Below are positions 51,976 to 60,756 of a stretch of 64,000 nt of DNA, in pieces (position 1 is the first letter of the stretch; each line of letters starts with the position of its first letter). Below the pieces are notes generated by a model. That model did no database searches. It had not been told where the DNA came from and saw only the letters and a program-made list of their open reading frames with translations. The stretch comes from Clostridia bacterium (GTDB taxonomy: Bacteria > Bacillota > Clostridia > Christensenellales > Aristaeellaceae). The stretch lies in contig JAFRQX010000019.1 in NCBI GenBank assembly GCA_017428385.1, positions 62,001 through 126,000 of the forward strand, in the 5' to 3' direction. The position numbers and the translations under genes were made by a program.

Positions 51976-53187
51976 TCACTTAGAGTATTTCATTCCTTTG
52001 CATCCTTTGGCGCCTTTAGATCCCAGGGAAACATTTTTCAGAATGTCACTCGAATAGGCATAATTGGATTGGTTTTTGTCAGCATGTGCTTTTTCCGCAA
52101 AATTTATCATCCTGTCAATCAGTGCGCTGTAAGGTATTCCTGCATTTTCCCACAGATAAAACGCAAGACTGCCCGGAATTGTATTAATCTCCGTTATATA
52201 CAGTTTCTCGCTGTGTTTGTCAAACATATAGTCGATCCGTACCACACCTTTGCAATCCAGCATACGGAAAATGGTCCGGCTCATTTCCTGGATTTCATTT
52301 TTCAGTTCATCCTCGATGGGCGCAGGAAGCACTCTGTGCAGGCTCGCCATGCCCTTACTTCCGCCTGATGCAAGATATTTGTCCTTGAAATCAAGAAATT
52401 CATCATTGTTCAGGGGCATTTCTATCGGAGAAGCCTCTACAATATCATCATATCCCATTACACTGCAGTTGAGTTCAATGGGTTTATCAAGGCCTTTTTC
52501 AACGAGTACCCGTCTGTCGTACTCAAATGCAAGCTCAAGGCTGTCAGCCAGCGATTCTGTATCATCCGCTCTGCTTACGCCGATACTTGATCCCAGATTT
52601 GCCGGTTTCACAAAAACCGGAAAGCCGAGCTCCTCTTCAACTTTGTTCAAAACAGCTCCACGTTCCCCGGAAAATTCACTGCGTGTGAAACTCAGGCCCG
52701 GCAAAACAGGCAGCCCGGCGCCCTGAAAGAACTGCTTCATCATGATCTTGTCCATTCCCAGCGCGCTTCCCGCAACGCCTGTGGAAGTATAAGGAACATT
52801 GATCAGTTCCATCAGTCCCTGCAGTGTGCCGTCTTCTCCGTTCAGCCCATGCATTACAATAATATATGCATCTATACGCGCAACGATCTCCGTTTTTTCC
52901 CTTGCAAACAATCCTGTATTTTTCCTGATAGTGAGCAGCGCTCCCGATCCGGAGGACAGATCGGGAAAAACCCGGATGATTCCTTTCTGATCAGGGCGAA
53001 AAGGTTTATAAGCCTGAATATCTGTCAGTTTATCACCTGTATACCAGTTTCCGTCATCACTGATGTAGACCGGGATAATTTCATATTTTTCCCTGTCGGC
53101 ATGCCGCATAAGCTGAACTGCACTGATAATGGCCACCTCACGTTCACAGCTTCTGCTTCCGAAAATCACACCGATCTGCTTTTTCAT
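51976..53187 (-). CDS. ddl: D-alanine--D-alanine ligase
   Basis: A 403-residue ATP-grasp ligase for D-Ala-D-Ala. It starts MKKQIGVIFGSRSCEREVAI, then YIIVMHGLNGEDGTLQGLME, VFVKPANLGSSIGVSRADD, IELNCSVMGYDDIVEASP and TEINTIPGSLAFYLWENAGI (metal/substrate loop). The ATG at 53187 fits GGGAGGA; an eight-codon longer frame lacks a site. The C terminus carries a Gly/Lys-rich tail (LGSKGAKGCKGMKYSK), not part of the usual enzyme. It sits between the MurF-like gene (21 nt) and dxs. Ddl and MurF acting in series is a standard pairing. Confidence 0.95.
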   Translation of the reverse strand: MKKQIGVIFGSRSCEREVAIISAVQLMRHADREKYEIIPVYISDDGNWYTGDKLTDIQAYKPFRPDQKGIIRVFPDLSSGSGALLTIRKNTGLFAREKTEIVARIDAYIIVMHGLNGEDGTLQGLMELINVPYTSTGVAGSALGMDKIMMKQFFQGAGLPVLPGLSFTRSEFSGERGAVLNKVEEELGFPVFVKPANLGSSIGVSRADDTESLADSLELAFEYDRRVLVEKGLDKPIELNCSVMGYDDIVEASPIEMPLNNDEFLDFKDKYLASGGSKGMASLHRVLPAPIEDELKNEIQEMSRTIFRMLDCKGVVRIDYMFDKHSEKLYITEINTIPGSLAFYLWENAGIPYSALIDRMINFAEKAHADKNQSNYAYSSDILKNVSLGSKGAKGCKGMKYSK

Positions 53188-53207
53188 ATGTTTTGTCCTC
53201 CCAGTTT

Positions 53208-54815
53208 TCATTCTGTATAATTATCGGGGAGATCATTCTCAAACAGAACCGTATCCCCTGCTCCGGATATTTCTTTCAATATTTCCGTTGCTTCTGTCAG
53301 ACTGGAGACAATTCTGACAGCTGCCTCCGGAAATCCTTTTTCCTGAAGTCCGTTCCTGATCGCTTCACTTCGCTTTTTACCCACAAGAATTGCAATATCG
53401 CAGCAATCAGCCATAGCCTGCCCGAACTCATTGTTCATTTCATTCTCGCGTTCTCCAAGTTCAACCATTCCCGGAGTAACAACAATCCGCTGTTTCGGAA
53501 ACTGCTTCAGAACATCAAAAGCCTGCCTGGCTCCGCGTATATTGCTGTTGAAGGCATCGTCAATGACATTCAGTCCGCCAGGATGTCTGATCAGCTGAAG
53601 GCGGTGTTCAATGGGATTGATTTTCCGGATCCCGCGTGATATCTGCTCCATTGTTAATCCGAGGTCCAACGCAACAGATGCGCACAGCAGAATATTCCGT
53701 ATATTCAGTTCTCCCAGCAGCTGCGTACAGCACAGAATTTTCCGGTCCGCTGTACAGAGCAGAAAACTGCTGCCTTCAGGTGAATAGGCTATTTCTTCAG
53801 CCCACACGTCATCTTTATTACTGTCAAGACCGGAGATATATTTCCGTTTTTCTGTCTGATTATACAGCTTTCTGCATATTCCGTCGTCATCAGCAAAAAA
53901 CGCTTTTCCGTCTGCCGGCAGTGCATCAATCAGTTCGTATTTTGTTTTTGTAATTCTTTCCAGTGTCCTGAACGTATCCAGATGCTGCGGACCCACGGAG
54001 GTCAGGATGCCGATCTGTGGATGGACCAGCCTGCACATTTCCTTAATATCGCCTACATGCCGGGCCCCCATTTCTGCGATAAAAATACGGTGCCCCGGTT
54101 CAAGCTTTGAACGTATAACTTTTGTCACACCCATCGGAGTGTTATAGCTGGCGGGTGTCACCAATGTCTGATATTTTTCACCGAGGATTGTTCCAAGGAT
54201 GAATTTAACGCTTGTTTTTCCCCAGCTCCCTGTGATACCGATTCTGAGCAGATCATCACGCTCTTTCAGGATCCTCTGCGCATCCCTGAAATAAAGTTCA
54301 CTGATAATCTTTTCCAGCGGCCATGCAAGCAGACCGCATAATGCGATCAGCCCTGGAAGCAGTGCGGGAAAAACAAGAATGAGAGCGCTTGCGATTCTCG
54401 AATCCCTGTTTCTCACCCAGAGTATCAGAAGGAAGGTCATCAAAGAAAGAACGATAAAGGACGTTGCATAAAGCCGTTTTACACGAGGTGTGATCACAAA
54501 TGCTTTCTTAGCCTTTTTCTCTGAGAAGCTTTTTCCGATAAAGTATCCGCCAGCAATCAGAATTATGGTCTCTGCCAGATACATGTACCATTGTCTGCTG
54601 CTATCGGTCAGATTCAGCGAGATCAGTTGTATTGAAACAGCCAGGAGAATCATCATGCATATTCCCGGCAGCATCGACTTGAGAAGATTCCGCCTGACGG
54701 TACGGAAATATCCCGGAAACTGATAGCTTTCCAGCTGAAAATAATGCAGAAGAATTCTGCCTGCCAGCAGGCATCCGGCAGCAATTCCCATTGACAGAAG
54801 GACAGATAAAAACAT
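53208..54815 (-). CDS. membrane-anchored MurF-like Mur ligase
   Basis: A 535-residue Mur ligase of unusual build. Residues 1-170 hold about five transmembrane helices (about 1-20, 47-66, 78-95, 114-133, 142-165) with a loop LESYQFPGYFR. The Mur ligase middle domain starts near 190: RIGITGSWGKTSVKFILGTI (P-loop, 193-201), FIAEMGARHVGDIKEMCRLV (MurF-type EMGxxxxGEI), SVGPQHLDTF; the C domain shows PIEHRLQLIRHPGGLNVIDD and NSNIRGARQAFDVL. The classical MurF N-terminal UDP-substrate domain appears replaced by the membrane region. The context (ddl next) favours MurF activity, but a specialised amide ligase is possible. It overlaps nothing; RBS AAGGGAG. Confidence 0.85.
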   Translation of the reverse strand: MFLSVLLSMGIAAGCLLAGRILLHYFQLESYQFPGYFRTVRRNLLKSMLPGICMMILLAVSIQLISLNLTDSSRQWYMYLAETIILIAGGYFIGKSFSEKKAKKAFVITPRVKRLYATSFIVLSLMTFLLILWVRNRDSRIASALILVFPALLPGLIALCGLLAWPLEKIISELYFRDAQRILKERDDLLRIGITGSWGKTSVKFILGTILGEKYQTLVTPASYNTPMGVTKVIRSKLEPGHRIFIAEMGARHVGDIKEMCRLVHPQIGILTSVGPQHLDTFRTLERITKTKYELIDALPADGKAFFADDDGICRKLYNQTEKRKYISGLDSNKDDVWAEEIAYSPEGSSFLLCTADRKILCCTQLLGELNIRNILLCASVALDLGLTMEQISRGIRKINPIEHRLQLIRHPGGLNVIDDAFNSNIRGARQAFDVLKQFPKQRIVVTPGMVELGERENEMNNEFGQAMADCCDIAILVGKKRSEAIRNGLQEKGFPEAAVRIVSSLTEATEILKEISGAGDTVLFENDLPDNYTE

Positions 54816-54819
54816 TTGA

Positions 54820-55599
54820 TTAAGCTCCCTTCAGGAACTGACACACGATTGTATTGAATCGCTGCAGCTGTTCCAGATAAGCAAAATGTGTACCGCCTTC
54901 AAAGACAACAAGGCCGGCATCCGGAATTCGTTTTTCCATTTCTTTTCCCATCCAGAGCGGTGTTTCCGTATCGGAATCACCCCAGATGAGCAGTGTGCTT
55001 GCGTTGAATTTTTCGTAAAGGTCCGTGAGGTCAAGATTAATAACCTTCACGAACGTTTTTTTCATTTCATCATCCAGCGCGTTGTAATCACGACTTCCGT
55101 ACTTTTCCCTGAGTTTTTCCTCGAATTTATCAGCAGCCGCCCTGAGGAAAGGGATATGTCTGAGTCTTTCGCATTGTCTTTTCAGCTTTTTGTATTCCGC
55201 GCTGCGTTTTTGAGCCGCTTCTGTCTGTTTTGGTCTGATGCCCGCAGCACCTGTAAAAACAATCCGGTCAAAGAGTTGTGGCTCTTCCGCGGCCAGCCAG
55301 GCGGTGATTCTGCATCCAAAGCTGTGCGCTATGACTGAACATGGGAAAAAACCAAGCCGTTTCAATAGTTCCTTCAGACAGGCAGCGTATTCCGGTACGC
55401 CCCATGGTTCCGGAGGCCTGCCGCTTTCACCATGACCGGGAAAATCCACGAGAAGGACCCGGTGCGTCTTCATCAGTGCCTCTGCAACAGGAGCCATCAT
55501 TTTCATATCACAGCCCCAGCCGTGGAGAAGCACGACTCTGTTTTCACCGTTTCCTTCAAGCCTGTAATGGATTTCCGTGTTTTTAATGATCTCTTTCAT
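54820..55599 (-). CDS. alpha/beta hydrolase
   Basis: A 259-residue alpha/beta hydrolase: VVLLHGWGCDMKMMAPVAEA (oxyanion HG), LLVDFPGHGESGRPPEPWGV, nucleophile elbow VIAHSFGCRITAWLA (Ser near 95), the acid Asp in LLIWGDSDTETPLWMGKEME, and His in FEGGTHFAYLEQ. The elbow is AHSFG rather than GxSxG. The substrate is unknown. Its ATG overlaps the GNAT stop by 4 nt and it ends 4 nt before the MurF-like start, so it is bound into the peptidoglycan-precursor operon; the link to cell wall work is only positional. Confidence 0.88.
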   Translation of the reverse strand: MKEIIKNTEIHYRLEGNGENRVVLLHGWGCDMKMMAPVAEALMKTHRVLLVDFPGHGESGRPPEPWGVPEYAACLKELLKRLGFFPCSVIAHSFGCRITAWLAAEEPQLFDRIVFTGAAGIRPKQTEAAQKRSAEYKKLKRQCERLRHIPFLRAAADKFEEKLREKYGSRDYNALDDEMKKTFVKVINLDLTDLYEKFNASTLLIWGDSDTETPLWMGKEMEKRIPDAGLVVFEGGTHFAYLEQLQRFNTIVCQFLKGA

Positions 55600-56063
55600 C
55601 TTTCATCCGTTGATTCAACATGCCAGATATACCGGCATTTGGTATGGCTGATCTCAAATCTGCTGTATATGTCTTCCGGGACATCCGCTATTCTTTCAAA
55701 GAAACATCCGAGTTTTATACAGGTTTTCCGGCTTGCCTCATTATCCGGATCGCAGGTAATGACAACAGAACTTTTCCCCGACAGCCTTATCTCCCTGGCC
55801 AGAAGCCTGCATGCTCTGTATGCATAATGCTTTCCACGGTACGGCGGATCAATGTGATATCCGATATGTCCGAAATAATATACATTTCTTCCCTCTCCGT
55901 CACGATAGCTGATCTGTCCGATTTCCTGTTTCTGATCATGAATTGTAATCTTCCAGATCTGTTCGTGTCCCAGAGCAAGCTCCCTGTTCAGTACGCCGAT
56001 ATGGATTGGGATCAGATCGATCACACCGTCTGAATATTCAACCCGGTTGCGCCGAAATAACAT
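55596..56063 (-). CDS. GNAT family N-acetyltransferase
   Basis: A 155-residue GNAT. The acetyl-CoA region is FGHIGYHIDPPYRGKHYAYR (motif A-like, Q/RxxG as PPYRGKHYA), followed by VITCDPDNEASRKTCIKLGC (motif B: NxxSxxxxxKLG). It resembles RimJ/RimL or streptothricin-type acetyltransferases; the acceptor is unknown. It lies 5 nt after pfkB and overlaps the hydrolase ATG. Confidence 0.85.
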   Translation of the reverse strand: MLFRRNRVEYSDGVIDLIPIHIGVLNRELALGHEQIWKITIHDQKQEIGQISYRDGEGRNVYYFGHIGYHIDPPYRGKHYAYRACRLLAREIRLSGKSSVVITCDPDNEASRKTCIKLGCFFERIADVPEDIYSRFEISHTKCRYIWHVESTDER

Positions 56064-56068
56064 GTTTT

Positions 56069-56995
56069 TTACACTTCCTGTACCTTAACCTGATCAAGCA
56101 GCATTTCAAAATCAGATCTTACAATTAACTGCGTTCCTTCTGTCATGACGCTGGCTGCTCCTGCCGCAATACCGTACCGGAATGCTTTGGCCATATCTTT
56201 CTCTATTTCATATCCGAGAAGCATACCGCCGATCATTGCGTCTCCGGCACCGACAGTGGATTTTGTTTCAACCCGGAGTGCCGGGGCAAAAAGTGTTTTA
56301 TCTGCAGAAATATACATGGCGCCTATGGCACCCATGGATACCACTGAATGCTGAACCCCAAGCCTGATAAACAGAAGCGCTGCGTCGCGTATTGCCCGCA
56401 TGGTTCTCAGTTCAATGCCAAGCGTTGCTTCCATCTCCCGTAGATTAGGCTTAATCAGAAACGGATGCGCTCCTTTTGCAGCCAGCTCCAGCTCTTTTCC
56501 TTCTGTGTCAAGGATAACTTTTTTCCCCTTCAGGGCTGTCATCAGATCCCTGTAAGTTCCTTCAGGGCAGCCCGGAGGCAGACTTCCTGTCAATACGATC
56601 ATGTCACTGTCAGCCGTAGCCTGTTCCGCCAGCTCCGTAAAGTTACGGATCATTTCAGAAGTCAGAGGCGTACCCGGTTCATTCAGTTCAGTCACTCCCT
56701 GGCCATCAAGGCTGTAAACCTTCATATTGGTTCTGACATGTCCAGGCACTGTCAGAAAATGGTGCCGCAGTCCCTCCCTGTCCATCATGGCGGTCAGTTC
56801 AGGTGCACCGTTTTCTCCCATAATGCCGATACACTGCACGTCGAGGCCAAGCCGACCGGCAACAACGGCTACGTTGATTCCCTTGCCTCCCAGATCAACA
56901 CGGGCATCCCGGATTCTGTTCACCTGACCGATCTGAAGGCTCTCAACATTGACAGTTTTGTCAAAACAGGGATTCAGACAAATTGATGTTATCAT
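56069..56995 (-). CDS. 1-phosphofructokinase family hexose kinase (PfkB)
   Basis: A 308-residue PfkB kinase: MITSICLNPCFDKTVNVESL, VDLGGKGINVAVVAGRLGLD, the internal GSLPPGC, KPNLREMEATLG and the ATP-site signature STVGAGDAMIGGMLLGYEIE with the catalytic Asp. It belongs to the FruK/LacC branch, phosphorylating fructose-1-P or tagatose-6-P-type substrates; no PTS genes are adjacent, so specificity stays open. It is first in the minus-strand run, with a good promoter (57026-57054) in the divergent gap. Confidence 0.88.
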   Translation of the reverse strand: MITSICLNPCFDKTVNVESLQIGQVNRIRDARVDLGGKGINVAVVAGRLGLDVQCIGIMGENGAPELTAMMDREGLRHHFLTVPGHVRTNMKVYSLDGQGVTELNEPGTPLTSEMIRNFTELAEQATADSDMIVLTGSLPPGCPEGTYRDLMTALKGKKVILDTEGKELELAAKGAHPFLIKPNLREMEATLGIELRTMRAIRDAALLFIRLGVQHSVVSMGAIGAMYISADKTLFAPALRVETKSTVGAGDAMIGGMLLGYEIEKDMAKAFRYGIAAGAASVMTEGTQLIVRSDFEMLLDQVKVQEV

Positions 56996-57025
56996 CGCTT
57001 CACCCCATTAAGCATGATTCAGATT

Positions 57026-57054
57026 ATTATATCATTCCCATGCTTCATACGCAA
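57026..57054 (-). promoter_or_regulatory. promoter of the pfkB-ddl-dxs run
   Basis: Minus strand TTGCGT (57049-57054), 17 nt spacer, TATAAT (57026-57031). Confidence 0.7.
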
Positions 57055-57109
57055 CCGATCAATCTGTCCCTGCATAACGCAAAGCCATTCATTTGCATGG
57101 TATTCCGGA

Positions 57110-57138
57110 TTGCACGCTTTCGCATCTTCTGATATATT
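57110..57138 (+). promoter_or_regulatory. promoter of the FAD/DUF1667 cluster
   Basis: TTGCAC (57110-57115), 17 nt spacer, TATATT (57133-57138), 20 nt before the first start codon. Confidence 0.6.
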
Positions 57139-57158
57139 ATTTTACAGGAGGCGACAAC

Positions 57159-58640
57159 ATGAAAACGATGTCAGATATACTGATTATTGGCGCCGGCATC
57201 ACAGGCTGCTGTGTTGCCAGAGAACTTGCAGCTTATCATGCTTCCGTTCTCGTACTGGAAAAGGAAAGCGATCTTGCCGAAGGCGCAACCAAAGCAAACA
57301 GCGGCATTGTCCACGCCGGTTATGATGCCGTGCCTGGAAGCCTGAAAGCATATTATAACGTACGCGGTGCATCCATGTATTCCGGCCTGTGCGCCTCTCT
57401 CGGTCTTCCTTACAAACAGTGCGGAGCCCTGGTTATCGGCATGAATGATCAGGATCGGGAAACCATTGAAAAGCTCAGGCTGCGCGGTGAAAAGAACGGA
57501 GTCTCCGGCCTCAGGATTCTGGAACATGACGAGCTTCTTTCCCTGGAATCGGAGCTCAATCCCGCGGTTATATGCGCACTTTACGTTCCATCCAGTGCGA
57601 TAATCAGTCCGTATGAAACCGCCTTTGCAATTGCGGATCATGCCGCATTGAACGGCGTCTCTTTTCGTTTCAATGAAAACGTCGAAGCAGTTCATGTTCA
57701 GCCGGATGGACTGTTTCGTGTTCTGACTTCTTCAGATGAATACCTTTGCCGTGTTCTGGTCAATTGTGCCGGTTCTTACGGTGCGCAGATTCATAATCAG
57801 CTCTCGGATACAAAGCTGGAAATGATTCACCGGCGCGGACAGTATTACCTTCTGGACCGTATGGATCACCCGCCTTTTACACACACGATCTTTCAATGCC
57901 CGTCATCCATGGGAAAAGGAGTACTTGTCAGCCCTACTGTTCACGGAAACACCCTTCTCGGACCGACAGCAGAAGATATTGTCGATCCGATGGACACAGC
58001 CACCACTTCGGAAGGTCTGTCAGAAGTTTTGCGTAAAGCAGCTCTTACCTGGCCGAATATATCAGTACGATCCAATATAACCAATTTCAGCGGAGTACGT
58101 GCACATCTTGCCACAGATGATTTTATCGTCGGTCCCTGTGACTCCTGTCCGGGATACTATGAAGCTATCGGGATTGAGAGTCCTGGCCTTTCTTCTGCGC
58201 CGGCAATTGCTCAGGATCTGGCAGGGATAATCGCTGATCAGCTGAACCTTTCGGCAAAGTCTGATATGGTTCCCTGCAGCGTTTTGCCCGTTCCTTTCCG
58301 TGATATGAATACAGAAGAAAGAGAAAAGGCCGTAGCAGCAGATCCTGCCTGGGGCAATATCATCTGCCGCTGTGAAACGGTCACCGAAGCCGAGATACGC
58401 GCCGCCATTCGTCGCCCTGTCGGCGCCCGCACAATCGACGGCGTCAAGCGTCGCACCCGTGCAGGCATGGGAAGATGTCAGGGAGGTTTCTGCATGCCCC
58501 GCGTAGCTGATATCATCGCTGAAGAAACTGGTGTCTCTTTACCCGATGTAAAGAAAGGCAGCGGAGACAGTTTCATTCTGGCAGGTTCTGTTGAATCCTT
58601 CCTGAAAGGAGATACAGCTTATGACAGATCGGAATATTGA
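57159..58640 (+). CDS. FAD-dependent oxidoreductase with BFD-like [2Fe-2S] domain (GlpA-like)
   Basis: A 493-residue DAO-type flavoenzyme: ILIIGAGITGCCVARELAAY at the N terminus, LEKESDLAEGATKANSGIVH (GlpA/LhgO type), a core up to about 390, then a C-terminal bacterioferritin-associated ferredoxin-like region with cysteines in NIICRCETVTEAEI and GMGRCQGGFCMPR (CxC...CxxxxC pattern). Relatives are anaerobic glycerol-3-phosphate dehydrogenase subunit A and L-2-hydroxyglutarate oxidases. AGGAGG precedes the ATG at 57159; a longer frame covers the promoter. It overlaps the next gene by 20 nt and forms a three-gene module with a flavoprotein and a DUF1667 protein. Confidence 0.88.
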   Translation: MKTMSDILIIGAGITGCCVARELAAYHASVLVLEKESDLAEGATKANSGIVHAGYDAVPGSLKAYYNVRGASMYSGLCASLGLPYKQCGALVIGMNDQDRETIEKLRLRGEKNGVSGLRILEHDELLSLESELNPAVICALYVPSSAIISPYETAFAIADHAALNGVSFRFNENVEAVHVQPDGLFRVLTSSDEYLCRVLVNCAGSYGAQIHNQLSDTKLEMIHRRGQYYLLDRMDHPPFTHTIFQCPSSMGKGVLVSPTVHGNTLLGPTAEDIVDPMDTATTSEGLSEVLRKAALTWPNISVRSNITNFSGVRAHLATDDFIVGPCDSCPGYYEAIGIESPGLSSAPAIAQDLAGIIADQLNLSAKSDMVPCSVLPVPFRDMNTEEREKAVAADPAWGNIICRCETVTEAEIRAAIRRPVGARTIDGVKRRTRAGMGRCQGGFCMPRVADIIAEETGVSLPDVKKGSGDSFILAGSVESFLKGDTAYDRSEY

Positions 58641-59880
58641 TATTCTTGTAATCGGAGCCGGTCCTGCCGGACTGGCTGCTGCCATTGCAGCCAGAGAAGC
58701 CGGAATCACTTCCCTCCTGGTCATTGATCGTGAAAAAGAACCGGGAGGCATCCTCCGTCAGTGTATCCACAACGGTTTCGGTCTCCATCGCTTTAAAGAA
58801 GAACTGACCGGACCTGAATATGCACAGAGAGATATTGACAGAGCGGCTGAACTGGGTATCCCGATCGAATGCTCCACAATGGTACTTTCAGTCTCACGTG
58901 ACCACCTTGTCACATGTGTATCTCCTGTTTACGGAATACAGCGCATTCAGGCAAAAGCGGTTATTCTCGCCATGGGCTGCCGTGAACGTCCGCGCGGTGC
59001 TCTCTGCACTCCCGGCACACGATGTGCGGGTATATATTCCGCCGGCACAGCCCAGCGTTTTGTAAATCTTGAAGGTTTTATGCCTGGTAAAAGAGTCGTT
59101 ATCCTCGGTTCCGGTGATATCGGCCTGATCATGGCCAGGCGGATGACTCTTCAGGGGGCCAAAGTGCTGGCCTGTGTGGAAATAATGCCTTACTCCTCCG
59201 GTTTGAACCGGAATATCGTACAGTGTCTTCAGGACTACAATATTCCGTTGCTGCTCAGTCATACCGTCACAGATATACGGGGGCTTCACCGTCTTGAAGG
59301 GATCACCGTCTCCGAAGTGGATCAGAACAGAAAACCTGTTCCTGGAACAGAGAAACATTTTGCCTGCGATACACTCCTGCTTTCCTGCGGTCTTATTCCT
59401 GAAAATGAGTTAAGCCTGGGCGCCGGCGTATCCCTTTCTTCCGCCACATCAGGAGCAATTGTGGACGAAACATTTGAAACAAATGTACCCGGTATTTTTG
59501 CCTGCGGCAATGTGCTGCACGTACATGATCTTGTGGACCATGTTTCCGCAGAAAGTTATAAAGCAGGATGTTCAGCAGCGTCTTTTGTACTGAACAGACA
59601 TTCTGAAGATTCGTATTTTTCCGTCATGGATGGTGACGGTGTTCGTGGAACCGTTCCGCAGAGAATCCACAGGAACGTGGATTCACCTGTTGATCTTATG
59701 TTCCGTCCTGCCGGAGTATACCGCAACTGTGCTGTTGTTGTGGAATGCGGAAATATTGAAATCTGCAGAAAAAAGGCCCAGATATTTACCCCTGGTGAAA
59801 TGGCGCTTATCACACTCAAACCGGAGCATCTACGCAATCTGGACGAAAACATACTTACAGTGCGCATAGAAAGGAACTGA
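58621..59880 (+). CDS. NAD(P)/FAD-dependent oxidoreductase (second subunit of GlpA-DUF1667 cluster)
   Basis: A 419-residue pyridine-nucleotide disulfide oxidoreductase-like protein with two dinucleotide folds: DILVIGAGPAGLAAAIAARE (FAD) and GKRVVILGSGDIGLIMARRM (NAD(P)). It also has ILAMGCRERPRGA and the FAD-binding FETNVPGIFACGNVLHVHDL near 288. There is no active-site CxxxxC disulfide, as in the GltD/NirB-like group. With the preceding BFD-domain flavoprotein and the DUF1667 gene it resembles a GlpABC-type electron-transfer complex. The exact substrate is unknown. Confidence 0.87.
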   Translation: MTDRNIDILVIGAGPAGLAAAIAAREAGITSLLVIDREKEPGGILRQCIHNGFGLHRFKEELTGPEYAQRDIDRAAELGIPIECSTMVLSVSRDHLVTCVSPVYGIQRIQAKAVILAMGCRERPRGALCTPGTRCAGIYSAGTAQRFVNLEGFMPGKRVVILGSGDIGLIMARRMTLQGAKVLACVEIMPYSSGLNRNIVQCLQDYNIPLLLSHTVTDIRGLHRLEGITVSEVDQNRKPVPGTEKHFACDTLLLSCGLIPENELSLGAGVSLSSATSGAIVDETFETNVPGIFACGNVLHVHDLVDHVSAESYKAGCSAASFVLNRHSEDSYFSVMDGDGVRGTVPQRIHRNVDSPVDLMFRPAGVYRNCAVVVECGNIEICRKKAQIFTPGEMALITLKPEHLRNLDENILTVRIERN

Positions 59881-59885
59881 ATTTC

Positions 59886-60242
59886 ATGGATCAGGTTATC
59901 ACATGCATTAATTGTCCCGTTGGATGCCGTATGACCGTTTCCCTTTCAGATACGGGCGAATTTCTTTCCGTCACGGGCAACACCTGCCCCCGCGGAGCTG
60001 TTTACGCCCGTCAGGAATGCACACTTCCCAAACGTATTATTACCGCGGTTATTCCCGTTGAAGGATGCCGGATGCCTTTGTCTGTCAAAACATCGGTTCC
60101 TGTACCCAAGCAACTGATTCGGGAAGTAATGCATGAACTGGGAAATACTCAGATCCATGCCCCGGTTCGTGCAGGTCAGATCATTATCCATCACGTACTG
60201 AATACCGAAGCCGATATCGTTGCGACCCGTACCCTGCCCTGA
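59886..60242 (+). CDS. DUF1667 domain protein
   Basis: A 118-residue protein with two CxxC-type sites: ITCINCPVGCRMTVSL (C at 7, 10 and 14) and TGNTCPRGAVYARQE, followed by KRIITAVIPVEG and KQLIREVMHELGNT. The four cysteines suggest a metal or iron-sulfur site. DUF1667 proteins are typically encoded beside the FAD oxidoreductase pair seen here and may act as the third subunit, analogous to GlpC in placement only. It begins 6 nt after the preceding stop. Confidence 0.9.
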   Translation: MDQVITCINCPVGCRMTVSLSDTGEFLSVTGNTCPRGAVYARQECTLPKRIITAVIPVEGCRMPLSVKTSVPVPKQLIREVMHELGNTQIHAPVRAGQIIIHHVLNTEADIVATRTLP

Positions 60243-60285
60243 GTAAACGAAACATTGTTTTTTGTTGTATTCCATTCTGTACGTC

Positions 60286-60314
60286 TTGTAAGCCGTATGT
60301 TTGTCTGTTATAAT
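60286..60314 (+). promoter_or_regulatory. promoter of yajC
   Basis: TTGTAA (60286-60291), 17 nt spacer, TATAAT (60309-60314), about 37 nt before the yajC start. Confidence 0.65.
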
Positions 60315-60350
60315 ATGTGCTACATGAGCTTGAAAGGAGTTTATTCTGTC

Positions 60351-60740
60351 ATGATTGAAAACATTTTCGGTATCGCTTCAGCTTTTGCTGAAGAAACCGC
60401 CGCTGTTGCCGGCGCTGAAGGAGAAGTCCAGCAGGTCAGTTCCATCGCGGCCCTGGCAACCACATTCCTCCCCCTCATCCTGATTTTTGTTGTCTTCTGG
60501 TTTATGCTGATTCGTCCGCAGCGCAAAAAGGACAAACAGGTTAAGGAAATGCTGAACAACCTGAAAGCCGGCGACCGCATCTGCACAATCGGCGGTATCT
60601 ACGGTACCATTACCGGTCTGAAGGATGATACAGTTACTCTTTCCGTCGGAAAGGACAATCTCTCCATGGTTGTGGCACGCTGGGCAATCCGCAATGTTGA
60701 AGATGTCACCATTGAGAATGACGCTCAGGAACTGAACTGA
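60351..60740 (+). CDS. yajC: preprotein translocase subunit YajC
   Basis: A 129-residue protein with one membrane helix (about residues 37-56, TFLPLILIFVVFWFMLIRPQ) followed by the YajC signature RPQRKKDKQVKEMLNNLKAG and the small beta domain GDRICTIGGIYGTITGLKDD. It carries about 35 residues before the membrane helix, longer than most. It is part of the SecDF-YajC accessory complex; no secD or secF is adjacent here, and a strong terminator follows. The ATG at 60351 sits 11 nt after AAAGGAG. Confidence 0.93.
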   Translation: MIENIFGIASAFAEETAAVAGAEGEVQQVSSIAALATTFLPLILIFVVFWFMLIRPQRKKDKQVKEMLNNLKAGDRICTIGGIYGTITGLKDDTVTLSVGKDNLSMVVARWAIRNVEDVTIENDAQELN

Positions 60741-60756
60741 TCACTCGTACAAGTAT

